Of a stretch of 64,000 bases of DNA, positions 9,571-17,761 are shown in pieces. Source of the stretch: Streptomyces hygroscopicus (GTDB lineage Bacteria; Actinomycetota; Actinomycetes; Streptomycetales; Streptomycetaceae); the NCBI RefSeq assembly GCF_026168105.1, contig NZ_LBMW01000005.1, positions 186,001-250,000 of the forward strand. The letters run 5' to 3'. Under the pieces are notes generated by a model. The model was given only the letters and a program-made list of their open reading frames with translations. It did not search any database and was not told where the DNA came from. The position numbers were made by a program, and so were the translations under genes. Within the stretch, counting starts at the first letter, position 1. The number at the start of each line of letters is the position of its first letter.

Positions 9571-10533
9571 GTGATCGCGACCGAGAGCCTGAGCAAGCGG
9601 TACCCGAGGGTGACCGCGCTTGACCGGCTTTCCGTGGACGTCGAACCCGGTGTGACGGGGCTCGTCGGTGCCAACGGAGCCGGCAAGTCCACACTGATCA
9701 AGATCCTGCTGGGTCTGTCCCCCGCCACCGAGGGCCGCGCCGAGGTGCTCGGACTCGACGTCGCCACCAAGGGCGGCGCCATCCGGGAACGCGTCGGGTA
9801 CATGCCGGAGCACGACTGTCTGCCGCCCGACGTGTCGGCCACCGAGTTCGTGGTCCACATGGCGCGCATGTCCGGACTGCCTCCGGCGGCCGCTCGCGAG
9901 CGCACCGCGGACACCCTGCGCCACGTCGGCCTGTACGAGGAGCGCTACCGTCCCATCGGCGGCTACTCGACCGGCATGAAGCAACGTGTGAAGCTCGCCC
10001 AGGCCCTGGTCCACGACCCGCAGCTGGTTTTCCTGGACGAGCCGACCAACGGCCTCGACCCGGTCGGCCGCGACGAGATGCTCGGCCTGATCCGCCGCAT
10101 CCACACGGACTTCGGCATCTCGGTGCTGGTCACCTCCCATCTGCTCGGCGAGCTGGAACGCACCTGTGACCATGTCGTCGTCATCGACGGCGGCAAGCTC
10201 CTGCGGTCCAGCTCCACCCTGGACTTCACCCAGACCACCACGACCCTCGCGATCGAGGTCACCGACACCGACGAGCACCCGGACGGCACCAGCGCGGTGC
10301 GCGACGCGCTCCACGCGCGCGGGCTGACCGCACAGGACGGCAGCGGACTGCCGGGAGCCGGTCGCATCCTGCTCGTGACCGCAGAGGGCGAGCAGACGTA
10401 CGACCTCGTCCGGGACGTTGTCGCCGACCTGGGCCTCGGCCTGGTCCGCATGGAGCAGCGCAGGCACCACATCGCGGAGGTCTTCAAGGAGAGCGACGCG
10501 CAGCGGAAGGAGGCGGTCGGCCATGGCGGTTGA
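9571..10533 (+). CDS. ABC transporter ATP-binding protein (first pair)
   Basis: The ATPase of about 320 residues has Walker A GANGAGKST near residue 34, signature YSTGMKQRVKLAQAL, Walker B LVFLDEP and an H-loop in LVTSHLLGEL, followed by a roughly 80-residue C-terminal extension. This is the DrrA/NatA type, which usually powers drug, lipid or sodium export with a separate permease. GTG at 9571 (VIATESLSKRYP) is chosen; GTG at 9565 is possible. Its end overlaps the next gene by 11 bases, so the pair is translationally coupled. The substrate is unknown. Confidence 0.92.
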   Translation: MIATESLSKRYPRVTALDRLSVDVEPGVTGLVGANGAGKSTLIKILLGLSPATEGRAEVLGLDVATKGGAIRERVGYMPEHDCLPPDVSATEFVVHMARMSGLPPAAARERTADTLRHVGLYEERYRPIGGYSTGMKQRVKLAQALVHDPQLVFLDEPTNGLDPVGRDEMLGLIRRIHTDFGISVLVTSHLLGELERTCDHVVVIDGGKLLRSSSTLDFTQTTTTLAIEVTDTDEHPDGTSAVRDALHARGLTAQDGSGLPGAGRILLVTAEGEQTYDLVRDVVADLGLGLVRMEQRRHHIAEVFKESDAQRKEAVGHGG

Positions 10534-11431
10534 GCAGCCCACGGCCCGCGAGGCCGAGCAGACCCGGATCCACAACATCGGCTACCGCTCGTACGACGGC
10601 CCGCGCCTGGGCCGTGCCTACGCCCGCCGGTCGCTGTACTCGCAGTCCCTGCGCGGCGCCTACGGCCTCGGCCGCTCGGTGAAGTCCAAGGTGCTGCCGA
10701 TGCTGCTGTTCGTGGTGATGTGCGTGCCCGCGCTGATCATGGTCGCGGTCGCGGTCGCCACCAAGGCGAAGGATCTGCCCGTCGAGTACACGCGCTACGC
10801 GATCATCATGCAGGCCGTCATCGGTCTGTACGTCGCGTCGCAGGCGCCCCAGTCGGTCTCCCGCGACCTGCGCTTCAAGACGGTGCCGCTGTACTTCTCG
10901 CGCCCCATCGAGACCGCCGACTACGTCCGCGCCAAGTACGCGGCCCTGGCGTCGGCGATGTTCATCCTGACGGCCGCGCCCCTGATCGTCCTCTACGTGG
11001 GTGCGCTGCTCTCCAAACTGGACTTCGCCCACCAGACGAAGGGATTCGCCGAGGGGCTGGTCTCCGTGGCACTGCTCTCCCTGCTGTTCTCCGGCATCAG
11101 CCTGGTCATCGCGGCGGCCACGCCCCGGCGCGGCTTCGGCATCGCGGCCGTCATCGCGGTGCTGACCATCTCCTACGGCGCCGTCTCCACAATCCAGGCC
11201 ATCGCCCATGTGCACGCGGCCGACTCCACGGCGCTGGTGTGGATGGGACTGTTCTCCCCCGTCACGCTCATCGACGGAGTGCAGACCGCGTTCCTCGGCG
11301 CGTCCTCCTCCTTCCCCGGAGGGCACGGTCCCTCGTCCGCACAGGGAGTCGTCTTCCTCCTCGTCGTCCTGGGACTCATCGCGGGCAGCCACGGCCTGCT
11401 GATGCGCCGCTACCGAAAGGCCGGACTGTGA
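10523..11431 (+). CDS. ABC transporter permease (first pair)
   Basis: The 302-residue membrane protein starts MAVEQPTAREAEQTRIHNIG and has about six hydrophobic segments, the first around LPMLLFVVMCVPALIMVAV. The motif RDLRFKTVPLYFSRPI on a cytoplasmic loop is typical of ABC-2 type permeases. It overlaps the ATPase gene upstream by 11 bases and should form the exporter with it. The substrate cannot be inferred. A 23-base direct repeat follows the gene. Confidence 0.88.
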   Translation: MAVEQPTAREAEQTRIHNIGYRSYDGPRLGRAYARRSLYSQSLRGAYGLGRSVKSKVLPMLLFVVMCVPALIMVAVAVATKAKDLPVEYTRYAIIMQAVIGLYVASQAPQSVSRDLRFKTVPLYFSRPIETADYVRAKYAALASAMFILTAAPLIVLYVGALLSKLDFAHQTKGFAEGLVSVALLSLLFSGISLVIAAATPRRGFGIAAVIAVLTISYGAVSTIQAIAHVHAADSTALVWMGLFSPVTLIDGVQTAFLGASSSFPGGHGPSSAQGVVFLLVVLGLIAGSHGLLMRRYRKAGL

Positions 11432-11438
11432 CCTCCCG

Positions 11439-11515
11439 CCCGTCGCCCGCCACCACCCTTCTGATGAGGCGCTCCGCGCCGCCCCTCCTGATCCCGTCGC
11501 CCGCCACCACCCTTC
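11439..11515 (+). repeat. 23-base direct repeat, two copies
   Basis: CCCGTCGCCCGCCACCACCC followed by TTC is found at 11439-11461 and exactly again at 11493-11515, in the 100-base gap between the first permease and the second ATPase. The second copy lies next to the AAGGAATG-type ribosome region of the downstream gene. The role is unknown; it may reflect local duplication. Confidence 0.7.
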
Positions 11516-11534
11516 CAAGGAATGGGCTGCGCCC

Positions 11535-12446
11535 ATGAGCACGCTTTCCATCGACCACGTCTCGCGCTGGTTCGGCAACGTCGTCGCCGTCAACGACATC
11601 ACCATGACCGTGGGCCCCGGTGTCACCGGCCTGCTCGGCCCGAACGGAGCCGGGAAGTCCACCCTCATCAACATGATGGGCGGCTTCCTCGCTCCCTCCA
11701 CCGGTACCGTCACCCTCGACGGCCAGCCCGTGTGGCGCAACGAGGAGATCTACCGGCAGATCGGCATCGTCCCCGAGCGCGAGGCGATGTACGACTTCCT
11801 CACGGGGCGCGAATTCGTCGTCGCCAACGCCGAGTTGCACGGACTGGGCGCGAAGGCCGCCGCGCGGGCGCTCGCCACGGTCGAGATGGAGTACGCACAG
11901 GACCGGAAGATCTCCACGTACTCCAAGGGCATGCGGCAGCGCGTGAAGATGGCGTCCGCCCTGGTGCACGACCCGTCCCTGCTGCTGCTCGACGAGCCGT
12001 TCAACGGGATGGACCCGCGCCAGCGCATGCAGCTCATGGAGCTGCTGAAGCGGATGGGCGCCGAGGGATGCACTGTGCTGTTCTCGTCCCACATCCTCGA
12101 GGAGGTCGAGCAGCTCGCCGCCCACATCGAGGTGATCGTCGCCGGACGCCACGCGGCGAGTGGCGACTTCCGCAAGATCCGCCGCCTGATGACCGACCGC
12201 CCGCACCGCTACCTGGTGCGCTCCAGCGACGACCGGACGCTCGCGGCCGCGCTGATCGCCGACCCGTCGACCTCCGGCATCGAAGTCGACCTCGCCGAGG
12301 GCGCATTGCTCATCCAGGCGGTCGACTTCGGCCGGTTCACTGCCCTGTTGCCGAAGGTCGCGCGCGAGCACGGCATCCGGCTGCTCACCGTGTCGCCGTC
12401 GGACGAGTCCCTCGAGTCCGTCTTCTCGTATCTGGTCGCGGCGTAG
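11535..12446 (+). CDS. ABC transporter ATP-binding protein (second pair)
   Basis: The 303-residue protein begins MSTLSIDHVSRWFGNVVAVN and carries Walker A GPNGAGKST, signature YSKGMRQRVKMASAL, Walker B LLLLDEP and the H-loop region LFSSHILEEVEQL, with a C-terminal accessory domain of about 80 residues. It resembles the ATPase at 9571 but is distinct enough to be a separate exporter module. It probably pairs with the permease that starts 11 bases downstream. The two modules in tandem may act together; the substrate is unknown. Confidence 0.92.
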   Translation: MSTLSIDHVSRWFGNVVAVNDITMTVGPGVTGLLGPNGAGKSTLINMMGGFLAPSTGTVTLDGQPVWRNEEIYRQIGIVPEREAMYDFLTGREFVVANAELHGLGAKAAARALATVEMEYAQDRKISTYSKGMRQRVKMASALVHDPSLLLLDEPFNGMDPRQRMQLMELLKRMGAEGCTVLFSSHILEEVEQLAAHIEVIVAGRHAASGDFRKIRRLMTDRPHRYLVRSSDDRTLAAALIADPSTSGIEVDLAEGALLIQAVDFGRFTALLPKVAREHGIRLLTVSPSDESLESVFSYLVAA

Positions 12447-12456
12447 GAGGCCGAAG

Positions 12457-13176
12457 ATGTACGACCCCACAGTCGCCCGGCTCACCTACCGGGGCCTGCT
12501 CGGCCGCCGGCGGGCGCTCATCCTCGGTGCGCTGCCCGTGCTGCTGATCGTGATCTCCGCGGTCGTTCGCGCGCTGACCGGCGCCGACGACCAGGTGGCC
12601 CACGACGTCCTCGGCGGCTTCGCGCTCGCCACGATGGTGCCGATCATCGGTGTCATCGCGGGCACCGGCGCCATCGGGCCCGAGATCGACGACGGCTCGG
12701 TGGTGTACCTGCTGGCCAAGCCGGTGAAACGGCCCACGATCATCTTCACCAAGCTGATCGTCGCCATCGCGGTCACCATGGCGTTCTCGGCTCTGCCGAC
12801 GTTCATCGCGGGCATGATCCTCAACGGCAACGGCCAGCAGATCGCGGTCGCGTACACCGTGGCGGCGCTGGTCGCCTCGATCGCGTACGCCGCGCTGTTC
12901 CTGCTGCTCGGCACGGTCAGCCGGCACGCGGTGGTCTTCGGCCTGGTCTACGCACTGGTCTGGGAGGCGCTCTTCGGCTCGCTGGTCTCCGGGGCGCGCA
13001 CGCTCAGCGTTCAGCAGTGGGCGCTCGCCGTGGCGCACAAGGTCTCCGCCAGCTCGCTCGTCACCTCGGACGTGGGGCTGCCCACCGCGACCGTGCTGTT
13101 GATCGCAGTGACCGTGGCCGCGACCTGGTACGCGGGCCAGAAGCTGCGGGCGCTGACACTCGCGGGCGAGGAGTGA
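12457..13176 (+). CDS. ABC transporter permease (second pair)
   Basis: This 239-residue protein (MYDPTVARLTYRGLLGRRRA) has six predicted hydrophobic helices: ALPVLLIVISAVV, LATMVPIIGVIAGTGAIG, VAITMAFSALPTFIAGMI, VAALVASIAYAALFLLL, VVFGLVYALVWEALFG and ATVLLIAVTVAATWYA. The loop DDGSVVYLLAKPVKRPTI is typical of ABC-2 permeases of the NosY/CcmB-like kind. It begins 11 bases after the ATPase, with GGAGGCCGAAG as ribosome site. A tandem repeat array starts at its stop codon. Confidence 0.88.
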   Translation: MYDPTVARLTYRGLLGRRRALILGALPVLLIVISAVVRALTGADDQVAHDVLGGFALATMVPIIGVIAGTGAIGPEIDDGSVVYLLAKPVKRPTIIFTKLIVAIAVTMAFSALPTFIAGMILNGNGQQIAVAYTVAALVASIAYAALFLLLGTVSRHAVVFGLVYALVWEALFGSLVSGARTLSVQQWALAVAHKVSASSLVTSDVGLPTATVLLIAVTVAATWYAGQKLRALTLAGEE

Positions 13177-13296
13177 CCGTCGTCCCGGCGGGCGAGGGGT
13201 GACCCTCGTCCCAGCGGGGTGGAGTGACCGTCGTCCCGGCGGGCGTGGAGTGACCCTCGTCCCAGCGGGGTGGAGTGACCGTCGTCCCCGCAGGGC
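13173..13296 (+). repeat. Tandem repeat array, alternating 26/25-base units
   Basis: Five units begin GTGACC at 13173, 13199, 13224, 13250 and 13275. Odd units read GTGACCGTCGTCCCGGCGGG and even units GTGACCCTCGTCCCAGCGGG, so the true period is 51 bases. The first unit includes the stop codon of the permease gene. No long ORF supports a coding role. Confidence 0.8.
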
Positions 13297-13460
13297 TTCG
13301 GCAGGGATGCCGTGCGGGTGCGGGCCGGAAACGGACCGCACCCGCGGGCGGAGAAGGAACCGGGTCTCTCTTCTTGCTTTTTCGAAGGCATTTTTGACAG
13401 CGGCTTCACATCTGCCCGGGCACACTGGGCAGAGGGGATGCGCAGCGGAAGGGACCGGGG

Positions 13461-13700
13461 ATGGCAGCGGAGGCACCACGGGGCGACGGCGCGGGCGAGG
13501 CGGGGGACGCCTGGGACGACGTCGTGTTCGACGAGGACTTCATACGGTCCGCGTCCACCACCGAGCCGTCCGCGCGCGCCCGGATGCTGTCCGCCCGCTG
13601 GCGCAATGAGGCGCCCGGTCCTCAGCCCTGGCGCTCCGACGAACCGCCCGCCGGCTGGTTCTTCAGCAAGGCCCGCCGCCGCAGGTGGCGCCGCCGGTAG
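13461..13700 (+). CDS. Small hypothetical protein, 79 residues
   Basis: The product is MAAEAPRGDGAGEAGDAWDD onward, with an acidic N-terminal half (VVFDEDFIRSA), then SARARMLSARWRNE and a C-terminus rich in Arg and Trp (FFSKARRRRWRRR). It has no signal peptide or membrane segment. The charge layout, acidic first and strongly basic last, looks selected, and ATG 13461 follows GGGACCGGGG, a weak ribosome site. I do not recognise a family. It is isolated between the ABC genes and the tRNA-like gene, and could be a small DNA- or RNA-associated protein; this is only a guess. Confidence 0.6.
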   Translation: MAAEAPRGDGAGEAGDAWDDVVFDEDFIRSASTTEPSARARMLSARWRNEAPGPQPWRSDEPPAGWFFSKARRRRWRRR

Positions 13701-13996
13701 CGGTCGGACATGCGGTGACGGCAGCGTCGTTCGCTCCGCGATGCGGGTGCGTTTTATTCGGTGGCGTCCGATTCGGCTGACGGGCACAGTGGTGTCCACG
13801 ACGCCGGGCCGAGCCGGCGCCACGTTCTGGGAGAGGAGCTGGGCGATGTCCATGCACGGCAGTCCGTCGAGCTCCCGACAGGGCGGCCCGCGGCGGTCTC
13901 CGGAGTAGTTACCCCTCCGTCGAGCCCGCTCCTACGGGGAGCTGCCCGGGGCGGCCGCTTCGAGCGCGCGACTGGCTTCGCGCGGGCCGCCCACCC

Positions 13997-14100
<104 letters not shown>

Positions 14101-14119
14101 CACCATGCTGTTGCCAGGG

Positions 14120-14944
14120 CTAAGCGGCCTGCCCCAGCAACCGCTCCAGCACCACCGCGATGCCGTCCTCCTCGTGGGAGAGCGTCACCTCGTCCGCGAC
14201 CGCCTTGAGGTCCTCATGGGCGTTGGCCATGGCCACACCGTGTGCCGCCCACGCGAACATGGGGATGTCGTTGGGCATGTCGCCGAAGGCGATCGTGTCC
14301 GCGGCCTTCATCCCGAGGCGGCGCGCGGCCAGCGACAGTCCCGTCGCCTTGGACAGGCCCAGCGGAAGGATCTCCACGATCCCCTCGCCGGCCATCGTCA
14401 CTCCGACCAGTCCGCCGGCGGCCTGCTGCGCCGCCTCGGCCAGCTCGTCGTCGCCCAGCGACGGGTGTTGGAGGTACACCTTGTTCAGCGGCGCCGCCCA
14501 CAGATCCGCCGCGTCCCTGATCGGCTGGTGGGGGAGCGGCCCGTCGTGGACCCGGTAGCCGGGTCCGACCAGGACCTCCCCGTCCAGCCCGTCCCGGCCG
14601 ACCGCCAGCAGCAGCGGGCCGACCTCGGCCTCGATCTTCGCCAGCGCGAGCGCCGCGATCTGCCGGTCCAGCGTCAGCGAGGTCAGCAGCCGGTGCTCCC
14701 CCGCGTCATACACCTGCGCTCCCTGACCGCACACCGCTATGCCCTGGTAGCCGAGCTCGTCGAGGATGGGGCGCGTCCACGGGACCGCGCGTCCGGTGAC
14801 GACGATGTGCGCGGCGCCCGCCGCGGTGGCTGCGGCGAGCGCCGCACGGGTGCGCTCCGAAACCGTCTCGTCGGAGCGCAGGAGCGTCCCGTCGAGGTCG
14901 GTCGCGATCAGCTGGTACGGAAAACCGGGGGGCTCGGCCGTCAC
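14120..14944 (-). CDS. HAD-superfamily (Cof-type) phosphatase coupled to serS
   Basis: The 274-residue protein starts at the GTG that overlaps the serS stop codon (GTGA, 4 bases), so it should be translated with serS. Motif I is [18 protein letters not shown] near residue 13; motif IV is [19 protein letters not shown], with KAT before it. The fold is the Cof/HAD-IIB type with a C2 cap, as in the gene at 4559. The substrate is not identifiable. Coupling to seryl-tRNA synthetase may be historical or may reflect shared expression. Confidence 0.92.
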   Translation of the reverse strand: MTAEPPGFPYQLIATDLDGTLLRSDETVSERTRAALAAATAAGAAHIVVTGRAVPWTRPILDELGYQGIAVCGQGAQVYDAGEHRLLTSLTLDRQIAALALAKIEAEVGPLLLAVGRDGLDGEVLVGPGYRVHDGPLPHQPIRDAADLWAAPLNKVYLQHPSLGDDELAEAAQQAAGGLVGVTMAGEGIVEILPLGLSKATGLSLAARRLGMKAADTIAFGDMPNDIPMFAWAAHGVAMANAHEDLKAVADEVTLSHEEDGIAVVLERLLGQAA

Positions 14945-16218
14945 TTGGCCACGGGCTCCAGCAGCTCCCGGCCGCCCAGGTAGGGGCGCAGGATCTCGGG
15001 CACCCGCACGGAGCCGTCGGCCAGCTGGTGGTTCTCCAGGATCGCCACGATCGTGCGCGGTACGGCGCACAGCGTGCCGTTCAGCGTCGCGAGCGGCTGG
15101 ACCTTCTTGCCGTCCCGCATGCGGACCGACAGCCGACGGGCCTGGAATGAGTCGCAGTTGGAGGTCGAGGTCAGCTCGCGGTACTTGCCCTGGGTCGGGA
15201 TCCAGGCCTCGCAGTCGTACTTACGCGACGCGGAGGCGCCGAGGTCGCCCGTGGCCACGTCGATGACCTGGAACGGCAGCTCGAGGGCGTTCAGCCAGTC
15301 CTTCTCCCACTCGAGGAGCCGCTTGTGCTCGTTCTCGGCGTCCTCCGGGTCGACGAACGAGAACATCTCGACCTTGTCGAACTGGTGCACGCGGAAGATG
15401 CCCCGGGTGTCCTTGCCGTACGTGCCCGCCTCGCGGCGGAAGCACGGCGAGAAGCCGGCGTAACGCAGCGGCAGCTTCTCCGCGTCGATGATCTCGTCCA
15501 TGTGGTACGCCGCGAGCGGGACCTCGGAGGTGCCGACCAGGTAGAAGTCGTCCTTCTCCAGGTGGTACACGTTCTCGGCGGCCTGGCCGAGGAAGCCGGT
15601 GCCCTCCATGGCGCGAGGGCGGACCAGGGCCGGCGTCAGCATCGGGGTGAACCCGGCCGCCACGGCCTTCGCGATCGCCGCGTTGACGAGTGCCAGCTCC
15701 AGCAGGGCGCCGACGCCCGTCAGGTAGTAGAAGCGCGAGCCGGAGACCTTCGCGCCGCGCTCGACGTCGATCGCCCCGAGTGCCTCGCCGAGCTCCAGGT
15801 GGTCCTTGGGTTCGAAGCCCTCGGCGCCGAAGTCGCGGATGGTGCCGTGCGTCTCCAGGACGACGAAGTCCTCCTCGCCGCCGACCGGGACGTCCGGGTG
15901 CACGAGGTTGCCCAGCTGCTCCAGAAGCCGCCGGGTCTCCTCCTCGGCCTCGTGCTGCTCGGCGTCGGCCGCCTTGACGTCGGCGGCGAGCCGGCTCGCC
16001 TTCTGCAGCAGTTCGGCCTTCTCGTCGCCGGAGGCCTTGGGGATCAGCTTGCCGAGCGCCTTCTGCTCGGAACGGAGCTCGTCGAAGCGGACGCCGGACG
16101 ACCTGCGCCGCTCGTCGGCGGAGAGAAGGGCGTCGACGAGCGCGACGTCCTCACCACGGGCGCGCTGGGAAGCGCGAACACGGTCGGGGTCCTCACGGAG
16201 CAGGCGAAGGTCAATCAC
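14941..16218 (-). CDS. serS: Seryl-tRNA synthetase
   Basis: The 425-residue protein has the expected length. The N-terminal long coiled-coil arm ([20 protein letters not shown] to about residue 110) binds the long variable arm of tRNA-Ser. The class II core has [10 protein letters not shown], motif 2 [18 protein letters not shown] and motif 3 [15 protein letters not shown]. It charges tRNA-Ser in the cytoplasm. It recognises the acceptor and variable arm, not the anticodon, which matters for the aberrant tRNA-like gene nearby. The HAD gene follows with a 4-base overlap; upstream lies the DnaA-box region. Confidence 0.97.
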   Translation of the reverse strand: MIDLRLLREDPDRVRASQRARGEDVALVDALLSADERRRSSGVRFDELRSEQKALGKLIPKASGDEKAELLQKASRLAADVKAADAEQHEAEEETRRLLEQLGNLVHPDVPVGGEEDFVVLETHGTIRDFGAEGFEPKDHLELGEALGAIDVERGAKVSGSRFYYLTGVGALLELALVNAAIAKAVAAGFTPMLTPALVRPRAMEGTGFLGQAAENVYHLEKDDFYLVGTSEVPLAAYHMDEIIDAEKLPLRYAGFSPCFRREAGTYGKDTRGIFRVHQFDKVEMFSFVDPEDAENEHKRLLEWEKDWLNALELPFQVIDVATGDLGASASRKYDCEAWIPTQGKYRELTSTSNCDSFQARRLSVRMRDGKKVQPLATLNGTLCAVPRTIVAILENHQLADGSVRVPEILRPYLGGRELLEPVAK

Positions 16219-16753
16219 CCCTCAAGGCTACCGGTGCGGAGTTCCGGCCCACGACTCTGTTTTCCCATCCGTGGCCAATTTTCCGTTATGAGGCAATTAC
16301 GCTGTGTGTCAATAAAAGGAGTACTGACGCCCGGAAGGGGCGATACGGGGGCGGCTTGTTGACTCGAATTCCTTATGGGGAACGGGATTTGGGTTGCGCT
16401 TGTCCACAGGCGTCCACAGTCGCCATGGAGTTATCCACAGGCTGTGCGGAAGATCTGTGGACTTCGGAAATGATCATTCTCAGAGCGATGCACGGGGCGG
16501 AGAATTCCCGGTTCAAACCACCACTACACGCACTTTCGGGTGGAAAGGGGTCGCTCCAAAGGGTTGATCGAAAGAAACGGGTGGACAACGGTGAGGAACG
16601 CGGTGATGGACGGACGGGAGATCCGAAGAGAGATTTGTCGACCCCGCGACGCCATGGTGTCGACTTGTCCCCAGATCGAGATGCCCACCTGTGGATAACT
16701 TCTGTGGACAACGAAAATCGGCAGGTAGGACTGGATGTCCTGGCGCCAGCAGT
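16219..16753. other. Intergenic DnaA-box cluster between serS and pheA
   Basis: This 535-base region has no convincing gene. It contains TTGTCCACA (16400-16408, plus) and (16703-16711, minus), TTATCCACA (16431-16439, plus) and (16690-16698, minus), and weaker copies GCGTCCACA (16410-16418), AAGTCCACA (16456-16464, minus), TTGTCCACC (16580-16588, minus) and TTGTCCCCA (16665-16673). The left boxes point right and the right boxes point left. A DnaA-binding cluster called D78 is known near oriC in S. coelicolor; I cannot confirm that it is this locus. Confidence 0.75.
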
Positions 16754-17686
16754 CTAGAACCGGCCGTCCTGGCAGCGCGCCACCCAGTCGGAGGCTGACA
16801 TGAACTCGTCGTCCGAAGTGCCCGGCGGCGGGACACGGACATCGTCCGGCTTGATGTCCGCGCGCGGATACGAGCCCAGGAACCGCACCCCCAGACAGAT
16901 CCGCTTGAGCCCCATCAGCGCCTCGGCCACGCGACGGTCCGAGATATGGCCCTCGGCGTCGATGCAGAAGCAGTAGTTCCCGATGCCCGCGCCGGTCGGG
17001 CGTGACTGCAGCAGCATCAGGTTGACGCCGCGCACCGCGAACTCGCCCAGCAGGTCGCGCAGCCCACCGGGATGGTCGTCGCGCTGCCACAGGACGACGG
17101 AGGTCTTGTCCGCACCCGTGGGTGCCGACGGCCGGGCGGGCCTGCCGACCAGCACGAACCGTGTCTGCGCATTCTCCGCGTCGTGGATGCCGGTCTCCAG
17201 CGCCTTGAGACCGTAACGCGCGGCGGCGAACTCACCCGCGAACGCTGCGTCGTAGCGCCCCTCCTGGACCAGACGGGCGCCGTCCGCGTTCGAGGCGGCG
17301 GACTCCCAGAGGGCGTCCGGGAGGTTGGCCTTAAGCCAGTTGCGCACCTGCGGCTGCGCGGCCGGGTGCGCGGTGACCGTCTTGATCTCCGAGAGCTTTG
17401 TGCCGGGCCGGACCAGCAGCGCGAAGGTGATCGAGAGGAGCACCTCGCGGTAGATCATCAGCGGCTCGCCCGCGACCAGCTCGTCGAGCGTGGTGGTGAT
17501 GCCGCCTTCCACCGAGTTCTCGATCGGTACGAAAGCGGCCTCGGCCTCGCCGTTGCGAACGGCGTCCAGCGCCGCCGGCACCGACACCATCGGAACGAGC
17601 TCCCGGGTCGCTGTCTCCGGCAGCGTACGCAGGGCGACCTCGGTGAAGGTGCCCTCGGGGCCGAGATACGCATAGCTGGCTGGCAT
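16754..17686 (-). CDS. pheA: Prephenate dehydratase
   Basis: The 310-residue monofunctional enzyme converts prephenate to phenylpyruvate in phenylalanine synthesis. It starts MPASYAYLGPEGTFTEVAL, the typical N-terminus, has the catalytic-region motif NAQTRFVLVG near residue 178, and a C-terminal ACT domain (TSVVLWQRDDHPGGL onward) for feedback by phenylalanine. The usual ESRP motif of the ACT domain reads LLQSRPTGAGIGNY here, with Gln for Glu. About 75 bases separate it from dtpA on the same strand. Confidence 0.95.
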   Translation of the reverse strand: MPASYAYLGPEGTFTEVALRTLPETATRELVPMVSVPAALDAVRNGEAEAAFVPIENSVEGGITTTLDELVAGEPLMIYREVLLSITFALLVRPGTKLSEIKTVTAHPAAQPQVRNWLKANLPDALWESAASNADGARLVQEGRYDAAFAGEFAAARYGLKALETGIHDAENAQTRFVLVGRPARPSAPTGADKTSVVLWQRDDHPGGLRDLLGEFAVRGVNLMLLQSRPTGAGIGNYCFCIDAEGHISDRRVAEALMGLKRICLGVRFLGSYPRADIKPDDVRVPPPGTSDDEFMSASDWVARCQDGRF

Positions 17687-17761
17687 GACCTCACCCTAAT
17701 GGGCCCGGGCCGACTCGGCCGACACCTGTGGAAACCGCGACCCGTCCGAGGGAAGCCGCTG

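Noticed and set aside
9289..10578. Extension of the hydrolase/SDR protein far upstream across the ABC ATPase gene
   Set aside because: The strong ribosome site and hydrolase start at 9288 fix the N-terminus; the extension is antisense to a clear ATPase.
13173..13296. CRISPR-like array
   Set aside because: The units are back to back without unique spacers and no cas gene is near; it is a simple tandem repeat.
16219..16753. Chromosomal origin oriC
   Set aside because: There is no dnaA or dnaN next to it and too few boxes for a Streptomyces oriC; a DnaA-binding cluster is the better reading.
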